From: Planctomycetota bacterium
GTDB lineage: Bacteria; Planctomycetota; Planctomycetia; Planctomycetales; Planctomycetaceae
Reading direction: 5' to 3'
Assembly: GCA_023429275.1 (NCBI GenBank)
Contig: JAEYWB010000733.1
Coordinates: forward strand, 1 to 6,394
DNA: 6,394 nucleotides
Position numbers and translations under genes: made by a program. Each line of letters starts with the position of its first letter. Positions within the stretch are counted from its first letter, which is position 1. The notes under the pieces were generated by a model that searched no databases, was not told where the DNA came from, and worked only from the letters and a program-made list of their open reading frames with translations. Below are positions 1 to 5,518 of this stretch, piece by piece.

Positions 1-2
1 GG

Positions 3-34
3 CGCTAGCCCCCGGTTCGAACCGGACGCTAGCG
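3..34. repeat. Nested extragenic palindrome (REP-like)
   Basis: The outer arms CGCTAGC (3-9) and GCTAGCG (28-34) are perfect inverted copies. Between them lies the perfect 14-bp palindrome CCGGTTCGAACCGG (12-25), and the right arm is itself part of the 8-bp palindrome CGCTAGCG (27-34). The whole element can fold into one long hairpin interrupted only by the mismatched pairs at 10-11 and 26-27. It sits about 185 bp past the 3' end of the minus-strand signalling operon. No T-tract follows on either strand, so it is not a standard intrinsic terminator. Dispersed extragenic palindrome or protein-binding site is the best guess. It resembles a tRNA T-arm because of GGTTCGAACC, but the pairing does not fit one. 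Confidence 0.6.
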
Positions 35-219
35 AGTTCCGGCTAATTTGACGAACCCCAAATCCTGGCGGTGCCAAAACACGAGCGCGTGCCGTCTGAT
101 CGGCTGACGGACGACGGGGCACTTTCCGTCTGGCGATTGCTGAGACGCGGCGGCTCCTGGGGAAGGAGGATCTGTTCTCCCGGAGCGTCCGTTCGACGGC
201 GCGGAGTGTCGCGATCATC
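35..219. other. Non-coding 3' flank of the signalling operon
   Basis: I see no convincing gene here. There are short imperfect inverted repeats built on CCGTC/GACGG around 91-170, but none is followed by a T-run on the minus strand, so no clear intrinsic terminator for the operon could be located. The open frame across 71-397 on the plus strand runs into the hybrid kinase gene and has an arginine/serine-rich translation typical of an antisense shadow. Confidence 0.4.
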
Positions 220-1812
220 TCAGTGCTGCGCGAGCAGCTTGACGAGCGCGGCGTGCTGGACCGGCTTGACAATGTGGTCGTCAAACCCGGCTTCCTTCGA
301 CTTCTGTCGATCTTCTTCCTGGCCCCAGCCGGTGAGGGCGATGACCTTGATCCCCTTCCCCCAGGGCTGCTCCCGCAGCTTCCGCACGACTTCGTAACCG
401 TTGAGCTTCGGCAGGCCGATGTCCAGGAGGATGACTTCCGGAAGGAATCGCCTGGCTGTTTCGAGCGCCTCTTCCCCATCGTGCGCCTTCTCGACGGTAT
501 GCGACGAGAGCTTCAGGAGCATGGCAAGGGTCGTCGCGGAATCGCGGTTGTCGTCGACGACGAGAACCTTTCGCCCACCCCCTCCGGACGGCTTCGCAGG
601 TTGAGGAGGCGGGCCGGCAGCAGGTGAAGTCATCGGCTGGGAGGAACGAAGTTTGGCGGGAATACGGATGGTGAACTCACTGCCGCAACCGGGACCCGCG
701 CTCGCGGCGGTGAGGGTGCCGTCGTGCAGCTCGACGAGCGTCCGGGCGAGAGTCAGCCCGATGCCGAGCCCCCCCTGCGACCGTTCCAGGGTGGAATCGA
801 CCTGCGCGAACATTTCGAAGATTTTCGACAGGGCCTCCCTGGTGAGCCCCACGCCGGTATCGCAGACGCGGATGACGGCGCTTTCCCCCTCGCGGGCCAG
901 CGTCAGCGTGATCTGGCCGCTCGGGTCGGTGTACTTCGAGGCGTTGTTCAGCAGGTTCGCAATGACCTGGGCGAGACGGGCGTCGTCGACTTCGAGCTCG
1001 ACCGGCTCAGCCGGGAGATCGAGCCGCAGGTGCTGCTGCTTCTTCTCCATCAGCGGCCGGGAGGCCTCGACCGCATGCAGCACGATCTTCGCCGCGTCGG
1101 CGACGCACTTGCGAAGCTCGATCTTGCCGCGGCTGATGCGGTTGACCTCGAGGAGGTCGTCCACGAGGCGGGTGAGCTGACCGAGCTGGCGCTCCATCGT
1201 CTGACGGGCCTGCGCCAGGACGTCCGGGTCGACTTCGGGCCCGCGAATCAGCTCCAGGGAATTCGAGATGGGCGCCAAGGGATTGCGGAGCTCATGCGCG
1301 AGAATGGCCAGGAACTCGTCCTTCCGGCGGTCGGCCTCGCGAAGCTGTTCCATCGCCCGTTCGAGCTCGCGGGTTCGCTCTTCGACGCGGCTCTCCAGCT
1401 CCTCATTGAGCTGCTGAAGCTCTCGGCGGTGCCGGAACCGCTCCATCGAGTGCCGGATCGTCCGCTCGAGGGTTTCGGCCGTCAGTCCATCTTTCGTGAG
1501 AAAATCGGCTGCGCCCGCCTGCATCGCCTCGAGGTCGATTTCCCGCTCGCTCTGCCCCGTGAGGAGGATGATCGGTCCATCACAGTTCTGGACGGCGGGA
1601 TCGCGGAGGACATCGAGGCCCGTGTTCTTTCCGAGCCGGTAGTCGAGCAGGTAGAGATCGTGCCGGCAGTGGCGGATCGCCTCGAGGCCGGAGTCGTAAG
1701 TCGAAGCCCAATCGAGGTGAAAACCCGATCCGAGCGCTTCGTCCAGTAGGTCGCGCGTCAGAATGTGGTCTTCCTGATCGTCGTCAATCAGCAGGATCCG
1801 CAGCGGCTGCAT
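220..1812 (-). CDS. Hybrid histidine kinase, receiver-HisKA-HATPase-receiver
   Basis: Soluble signalling protein of about 530 residues with no membrane segment or signal peptide. Residues ~4-120 form a receiver with acidic pocket D10-D12, phospho-acceptor D57 (LYLLDYR) and switch residues T85 (LLTG) and K107, where the usual Pro after Lys is Asp (FLTKDG). A charged coiled coil (~125-165) leads into HisKA with phospho-acceptor H173 (LAHELRNPL). The ATPase domain has an N-box (NLLNNASKYT, ~286-295), a G1 box (DTGVG) and a G2 box (GGLGIGLTLA). A Pro/Gly-rich linker (~395-414) joins a second receiver with D464 (ILLDIGLP), T494 and K516 (VKP). The domain set predicts autophosphorylation and intramolecular relay, with no output domain. 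It is the last gene of the operon. The ATG at 1812 lies 5 bp past the upstream stop. An in-frame TTG at 1821 overlaps that stop (TTGA) and has a better placed GGGGGAG, so it could be the true start, adding three residues. Confidence 0.93.
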   Translation of the reverse strand: MQPLRILLIDDDQEDHILTRDLLDEALGSGFHLDWASTYDSGLEAIRHCRHDLYLLDYRLGKNTGLDVLRDPAVQNCDGPIILLTGQSEREIDLEAMQAGAADFLTKDGLTAETLERTIRHSMERFRHRRELQQLNEELESRVEERTRELERAMEQLREADRRKDEFLAILAHELRNPLAPISNSLELIRGPEVDPDVLAQARQTMERQLGQLTRLVDDLLEVNRISRGKIELRKCVADAAKIVLHAVEASRPLMEKKQQHLRLDLPAEPVELEVDDARLAQVIANLLNNASKYTDPSGQITLTLAREGESAVIRVCDTGVGLTREALSKIFEMFAQVDSTLERSQGGLGIGLTLARTLVELHDGTLTAASAGPGCGSEFTIRIPAKLRSSQPMTSPAAGPPPQPAKPSGGGGRKVLVVDDNRDSATTLAMLLKLSSHTVEKAHDGEEALETARRFLPEVILLDIGLPKLNGYEVVRKLREQPWGKGIKVIALTGWGQEEDRQKSKEAGFDDHIVKPVQHAALVKLLAQH

Positions 1813-1817
1813 GGCGA

Positions 1818-2294
1818 TCAACTTCCGCTCCCCCCTGCTGCCGAGCGGCCTTCGTCGAGTTCAACGATCTCCAGCCAGTATTTTCCCAGCGTTTTAACGA
1901 CATCGACCAGCGATTCAAAGGTCACCGGCTTGGTGATGTACGAGGCCGCGCCGAGGTTGTAGGTCCGGTAGATGTCCTCCTCCGCCTTCGAGGTGGTCAG
2001 AACGATGATCCGGATGTTGCGGAGGTTGGGATCTTTCTTGATCTCCTCGAGCGCCTCGCGGCCGTCCTTCTTCGGCATGTTGAGGTCGAGCAGGATGATG
2101 CTCGGCCGGGGAGAGGACTCGGGATCGGCGTACTTGTCCCGGCGATAGAGGTAGTCGAGCAGCTCCACGCCATTCTCAACGAACTTGAGGTCGTTCTTGA
2201 GATGGCTCGCCTCAAACGCCTCCCGCGTCATGAGCCGGTCATCGGCGTCGTCATCCGCCATGAGGATCGTGATCGGGCGCAGACGGTCAGGCAT
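1818..2294 (-). CDS. Lone receiver-domain response regulator, Rcp1-like
   Basis: Single-domain response regulator of about 158 residues. The receiver spans ~6-140, with acidic pocket D14-D16 (MADDDADD), phospho-acceptor D70 (ILLDLNMPKKDG), T100 (VLTTS) and K122 (ITKPV). The inserted loop around YRRDKYADPESSPRPS before the D70 strand and the family pattern NLRNIRIIVLTTSKAEEDI are typical of Rcp1, the partner of cyanobacterial phytochrome-type kinases. There is no output domain, so it probably acts through protein contact or as a phosphate shuttle. The frame stays open upstream to 2474, but the ATG at 2294 is chosen because the receiver fold begins just after it, AGGAG lies 7 nt upstream (2302-2306), and it overlaps the kinase stop by 8 bp, suggesting translational coupling. 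The immediately upstream kinase is the likely phosphodonor (inference). Confidence 0.94.
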   Translation of the reverse strand: MPDRLRPITILMADDDADDRLMTREAFEASHLKNDLKFVENGVELLDYLYRRDKYADPESSPRPSIILLDLNMPKKDGREALEEIKKDPNLRNIRIIVLTTSKAEEDIYRTYNLGAASYITKPVTFESLVDVVKTLGKYWLEIVELDEGRSAAGGSGS

Positions 2295-3714
2295 TCCGGG
2301 ACTCCTCGTTCGATTGACGCATCGGCAGGGTGACGATGAACGTCGCTCCCTCGCCCGGGGCACTGCGGGCTGTAATGGTGCCGCCGTGCCGTTCCGCAAT
2401 TTTACGACAAATGGCCAGGCCGATGCCCGTCCCTTCGTATTCGTTTCGGCCGTGAAGCCTCTGGAAGACTTCAAAGATCCGATCGAGATAGACCTCTTCG
2501 AAGCCGATTCCGTTGTCTTTCACCGTCAGCACCAACTGCGGTTTCCGGCCCGCTTCGGACGAGATTTTCCCGTCGACCTCGACAACCGGTGTCACTCCGG
2601 GGCGATGAAACTTCAAGGCGTTGCCGATCAGGTTCTGCAGGAGCTGCCGCATCTGGGTCGGATCGGCCTCGATAGACGGAAGGGGTTGCAGGTCGACGCG
2701 TCCATTGACCTGCTGCAGGCGTCCTTCCAGGTCCGACACGACGTCAGCGGCAATCCGGCCGAGGTCAACCGTCGCAAACGGCTGCGCACGCGTCGTGACC
2801 CGCGAAAAGCTGAGGAGGTCGTTAATCAGCGTCCGCATCCGCGAAGCGGAATCGAGCACGCGAGCGAGGTAATCCCGACCCGTGTCGTCGAGAGAGGCGC
2901 TGCGTGTCCTGAGGCGATCGCCGAAGGCCTCGATCTTTCTGAGAGGCTCCTGCAGGTCGTGCGAGGCAACGGAGGCGAACTGCTCGAGCTCCCCGTTGCT
3001 GGCCTGAAGAGCGGCATTGAGTTCATTGAGCTCCTGCGTCCGTTCCAGCACCTTCCGTTCCAGTTCCGCGGAGGCATTCCGCCGGGATTCAATCTCGCGG
3101 GCCGAAACCCAATAGGCGACACCCACCATCGTCAGGCCAAACATCAGGCTCACGACGTTCGCCGTCCTCGCGGATCCGAAGCTCTGCGCCGTCTGATCAG
3201 ACCGCTGGATGAGGAGGGCCGATTCCGTCTGCTTCATCCGGGAGATACTCTCTCTCAGCTCGCCCATCTGCGTACTGCCGGTCCCGGCCCGAATAAAGCT
3301 CTCTGCGGCCTCCTTTCCTTCCTCGCGCCGGATGTTGGCACCCCGCTCCATGGTTGTCATTCGCAACTCCGCCTTCTCGGCCACTTTCTCTGCCGCTTCC
3401 GCCTGCGCAGGGTTGTCCGCGACAAATCTGCGGAGCAGGGTCAGGCGCTCGGTAAGCCTTGTTCGAAGCTGCTGGAACGAACCGAGAAACCGCTCTTCTC
3501 CAGTGAGCATGTACCCGCGTTGCGAGGACTCCGCCTCGAGGAGCGTCATTTCCACGGCCGCCAGTTCGTCCATGACCGCGTGCGTATGAACAACGAGGGC
3601 CGAATTGCGATTGATGTGTGCGAGATTGGCCGACATGACAAAGCACGCGATCACAAGCACGATGGCCGCAGTCGCAAATCCCAGACCCACTCCCCTGCCG
3701 ATCACCCAGTTCAT
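2287..3714 (-). CDS. Membrane-bound CHASE3 sensor histidine kinase
   Basis: Sensor kinase of about 475 residues. TM1 (~8-29) and TM2 (~184-204) bracket a mostly helical extracytoplasmic domain with CHASE3 hallmarks (VEMTLLEAESSQRGYMLTGEERFL, read at ~55-77). After TM2 a coiled coil (~207-245) leads to HisKA with phospho-acceptor H252 (ASHDLQEPLRKI), N-box NLIGNALKFH (~361-370), G1 DNGIGF (~400-405) and G2 EGTGIGLAICRKI. The H-box and N-box style matches the Cph1-like kinases that pair with Rcp1-type receivers, which is exactly what follows. CHASE3 senses unknown extracellular signals. The start is placed at the ATG just before TM1. The frame stays open to 3942, but that version would overlap the amidohydrolase gene and add 76 residues without recognisable features. 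The ribosome site is weak: GGAGAAGGA ends 12 nt upstream (3727-3735). First gene of the operon. Confidence 0.94.
   Translation of the reverse strand: MNWVIGRGVGLGFATAAIVLVIACFVMSANLAHINRNSALVVHTHAVMDELAAVEMTLLEAESSQRGYMLTGEERFLGSFQQLRTRLTERLTLLRRFVADNPAQAEAAEKVAEKAELRMTTMERGANIRREEGKEAAESFIRAGTGSTQMGELRESISRMKQTESALLIQRSDQTAQSFGSARTANVVSLMFGLTMVGVAYWVSAREIESRRNASAELERKVLERTQELNELNAALQASNGELEQFASVASHDLQEPLRKIEAFGDRLRTRSASLDDTGRDYLARVLDSASRMRTLINDLLSFSRVTTRAQPFATVDLGRIAADVVSDLEGRLQQVNGRVDLQPLPSIEADPTQMRQLLQNLIGNALKFHRPGVTPVVEVDGKISSEAGRKPQLVLTVKDNGIGFEEVYLDRIFEVFQRLHGRNEYEGTGIGLAICRKIAERHGGTITARSAPGEGATFIVTLPMRQSNEESRNA
2302..2306 (-). promoter_or_regulatory. Shine-Dalgarno for the lone receiver gene
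   Basis: On the minus strand AGGAG sits 7 nt before the ATG at 2294, inside the last codons of the kinase gene. It decides the start of the receiver gene against the longer open frame reaching 2474, whose first 60 residues are basic, low in homology-like features and antisense-free of any receiver motif. Confidence 0.75.
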
Positions 3715-3751
3715 CGAAGACTGCGGTCCTTCTCCGAGCGGTAGGACGACG

Positions 3752-3768
3752 CCCCTCGTCAGGAGGGG
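3752..3768 (-). other. Hairpin in the leader of the CHASE3 kinase
   Basis: CCCCTC (3752-3757) and GAGGGG (3763-3768) form a perfect 6-bp stem around a 5-nt loop, extendable by one G-T wobble pair. It lies 38 bp before the kinase ATG. No T-run follows in either direction, so it is not an intrinsic terminator. It may stabilise the messenger or act as an operator half-site pair. No function can be assigned. Confidence 0.35.
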
Positions 3769-3793
3769 TGAGTTCGAACCCGCAGGGTCGTCC

Positions 3794-3821
3794 ACTATTG
3801 CTATGAAGTCACGAGAGTCAA
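3794..3821 (-). promoter_or_regulatory. Candidate sigma70-like promoter for the signalling operon
   Basis: On the minus strand TTGACT (3816-3821, 5 of 6 to consensus) is followed after 16 bp by AATAGT (3794-3799, 4 of 6). Transcription would start near 3787, giving a leader of about 73 nt before the kinase ATG. The position, in the 175-bp gap between the amidohydrolase and the kinase, supports independent transcription of the operon. The -10 match is modest and the spacer is 1 bp short, so this is a candidate only. Confidence 0.35.
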
Positions 3822-3868
3822 GCCGCAACCTCCTTGTCAGGCAAGAGATTGGAAGAGACCGGGCACTC

Positions 3869-3884
3869 CCGCTCACCGGAGCGG
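3869..3884 (-). other. Weak hairpin after the amidohydrolase stop
   Basis: CCGCT (3869-3873) pairs with AGCGG (3880-3884) around a 6-nt loop, just past the amidohydrolase stop on the minus strand. There is no downstream T-tract, so read-through from the amidohydrolase into the kinase operon cannot be excluded. Confidence 0.2.
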
Positions 3885-3889
3885 CGATG

Positions 3890-5146
3890 TCAGGCTCTCG
3901 CCGCCGCGCGGGCCGCAGCCAACAGCAGGATCTGGGCGCCAACCATCAGCGCCTGCTCATCGATGTCGAAGTGGGGGGAATGAAGCTGCGGCCAGCTTTC
4001 CGCCCCTGGCCGGGCGCAGCCGAGTCGCAGCATCGCTCCGGGGGCTTTGGTCAGATATCCGCCGAAGTCTTCGGCCCCGAGGCTCGGCCAGTCGAGAAGC
4101 CGGATGTGGTCATCCCCGACGACGGCCCGAGCGGCGCCATGCAGCGATTCCGTGACCGTACGGTCGTTGATCACGGCGTCGAGCGGACACGCAAACCGAA
4201 GGGCGATGCTCGCCCCCGTCGCCTCCTCAATGCCGCGAGCGATCTCATGCATCCGCCGCTGAAGCGTCGCCCGGATGCCGTGATCGACATTTCGGAGCGT
4301 TCCGAGCATCTCGACGCGATCGGGTATCACGTTGCAAAGTGTTCCCCCGGCGATCTTTCCGATGCTGAGGACCGAGGGACTCCGGGAATCGACCGCCCGT
4401 GGTAACAGCGTGTAGAAGGCCGAGAGAAGCTGGACGGACGCCGCGATGGGATCATCTGTATAGTGAGGCCGGGCCGAGTGTCCGCCGCGGCCGGTGACGG
4501 TGATCTCGACTTCATCCAGGTTGGCGGTCAGAGCTCCGTAGCGAATCCCGACAGTGCCTGCGGGAAGCTCCGGCTCGACGTGGAGGCCCAGGATCGCCCC
4601 CACGCCCTCCATTGCCCCCTGCTCGACGAGTGACACCGCCCCTTCCCCGGTCTCCTCGGCTGGCTGAAAGAGAGCCCGCAGCCGGAACGGAGTCTCCGGA
4701 ACCACTCCCGCCGCCTGGAGTTCCGACGCCGTCAGCAGCCCTTCGAGGACCATTGTCGTGTGACAGTCGTGACCGCAGGCATGGCAAAGGCCATCCCGGG
4801 CCGAACGGTAGTCGCAGGTCTTCATGTCCTGCAGCCGGAGCGCGTCGATGTCCGCTCGCAGGGCAATGGTCGGACTCGCCGGCGTCACTGGCCCCCACGG
4901 GAGCTCCGCGACGACACCGGTCTCTCCCCGCATCAGCCGGGCCGGGATGCCGGCCTCGAAGAGCCGCGACGCGATGTACCGCGAGGTCTCGAGCTCATGA
5001 CGGCTCGGCTCGGGAGAACGGTGGATGTGGCGGCGGGTCGCGCTGAGCTGCAATGCCCGAGCGCTGATCGCGTTCAGCAGGGACTGCTCAAAAGGGGAGG
5101 CGTCTGTCATGTTTGTCATCAAAGGGGACTGGTCATTCCGCGGCAT
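3890..5146 (-). CDS. M20-family amidohydrolase (HipO/AmaA-like)
   Basis: Zinc-dependent amidohydrolase of about 418 residues, slightly longer than the usual 380-400 for the M20D group (hippurate hydrolase, N-acyl-amino-acid hydrolase, IAA-amino-acid hydrolase, N-acetyldiaminopimelate deacetylase). The catalytic motifs are in order: RADIDAL (~97-103), HACGHDCH (~122-129, with metal ligands C124 and H126), QPAEE (~161-165, with catalytic/ligand Glu pair E164-E165), GLHV (H189), the dimerisation-domain motif GRGGHSARPH (~219-228), GAEDFGGY (~357-364) and LHSPHFDID (~388-396, H392 the last ligand). All expected residues are present, so it should be active. No signal peptide is seen, so it is cytoplasmic, and its substrate cannot be named. 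Start is uncertain: ATG codons at 5146, 5119 and 5110 all precede the domain; only 5146 has a GAGG nearby, but just 2 nt away. The C-terminus is Ala-rich. Nothing links it to the neighbouring kinases beyond strand and position. Confidence 0.93.
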   Translation of the reverse strand: MPRNDQSPLMTNMTDASPFEQSLLNAISARALQLSATRRHIHRSPEPSRHELETSRYIASRLFEAGIPARLMRGETGVVAELPWGPVTPASPTIALRADIDALRLQDMKTCDYRSARDGLCHACGHDCHTTMVLEGLLTASELQAAGVVPETPFRLRALFQPAEETGEGAVSLVEQGAMEGVGAILGLHVEPELPAGTVGIRYGALTANLDEVEITVTGRGGHSARPHYTDDPIAASVQLLSAFYTLLPRAVDSRSPSVLSIGKIAGGTLCNVIPDRVEMLGTLRNVDHGIRATLQRRMHEIARGIEEATGASIALRFACPLDAVINDRTVTESLHGAARAVVGDDHIRLLDWPSLGAEDFGGYLTKAPGAMLRLGCARPGAESWPQLHSPHFDIDEQALMVGAQILLLAAARAAARA

Positions 5147-5284
5147 CGCCTCGCCGGTAACGAACTGTCCAGTCCGGGCCAGAATCCGTTTCGGCAGGGA
5201 CCTCGACAGCTCATCAAAGTCAAGCGTTGGACTTGGCGGAAAGCTCCGGTGTCTCAGGTCTTTGCGCTGAATTGAGGAGGCTGG

Positions 5285-5300
5285 CAGACTGGGGAGTCTG
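5285..5300. promoter_or_regulatory. Perfect inverted repeat upstream of the HTH-receiver promoter
   Basis: CAGACT (5285-5290) and AGTCTG (5295-5300) are perfect inverted copies around GGGG. The centre lies about 23 bp upstream of the -35 box at 5316, a common place for an activator site. It has no T-run on either side, so it is not a terminator. Binding by the HTH-receiver protein itself is possible but purely inferred. Confidence 0.35.
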
Positions 5301-5315
5301 ACGAGAAAACCCCTG

Positions 5316-5343
5316 TTGACCCGTTCTGCGAAGCCGTTAGAAT
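5316..5343 (+). promoter_or_regulatory. Sigma70-like promoter of the HTH-receiver gene
   Basis: TTGACC (5316-5321, 5 of 6 to consensus) is followed after 16 bp by TAGAAT (5338-5343, 5 of 6). Transcription would start near 5350, leaving a leader of about 170 nt before the ATG at 5519. It is the best promoter-like sequence in the window and points at the only plus-strand complete gene. No comparable promoter for the divergent amidohydrolase was found in 5147-5340. Confidence 0.6.
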
Positions 5344-5349
5344 CCGCAC

Positions 5350-5518
5350 AACCGAGAACCCAGGTAATCTCGCTATTTTGTGAGGTCGTCGGGGTTTGAC
5401 CAGAAGGTCATGGATCGGAATCGCTCCCGAAGGGATTGTGTGCTCGGGAGGGGATGTGTGCTAGGACCCGCTGAGCCCCTTGGCAGCGGCGTCCGAAACC
5501 AACGGATGGACCAGCACG
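5350..5518 (+). other. Long structured leader of the HTH-receiver gene
   Basis: The predicted 5' leader contains two clean inverted repeats: TGACC/GGTCA (5397-5401 with 5406-5410, AGAA loop) and CTCCCGA/TCGGGAG (5424-5430 with 5444-5450, 13-nt loop). It also has an 8-nt direct repeat TGTGTGCT at 5437-5444 and 5455-5462, spaced 18 bp start to start. A 44-codon frame from ATG 5410 to a stop at 5542-5544 overlaps the real start by 26 bp. No known riboswitch class is recognised. The extent depends on the predicted transcription start. Confidence 0.3.

Noticed and set aside
8..30. Possible tRNA T-arm because of GGTTCGAACC
   Set aside because: With a TTCGAAC loop the flanking bases give G-G at the second stem pair. 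No acceptor stem, anticodon arm or CCA is present, and the symmetry is better explained as a palindrome.
47..82. TTGACG near 48 as a promoter
   Set aside because: No -10-like hexamer lies 16-18 bp downstream and no gene on the plus strand follows.
724..1749. 341-codon open frame on the plus strand opposite the hybrid kinase
   Set aside because: Mirror frame of an unmistakable kinase-receiver gene. No recognisable motif and no ribosome site.
2295..2474. 60-residue N-terminal extension of the lone receiver
   Set aside because: It overlaps the essential ATPase end of the kinase gene, while ATG 2294 has a well spaced AGGAG and the receiver fold begins right after it.
2185..3744. 519-codon open frame on the plus strand opposite the CHASE3 kinase
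   Set aside because: It is antisense to a gene with clear CHASE3, HisKA and HATPase motifs. Long opposite-strand frames are expected in GC-rich genes, and its translation shows no domain or start signal.
3715..3942. 76-residue N-terminal extension of the CHASE3 kinase
   Set aside because: It would overlap the amidohydrolase gene, cross the candidate promoter and hairpin, and place a basic stretch without features before TM1.
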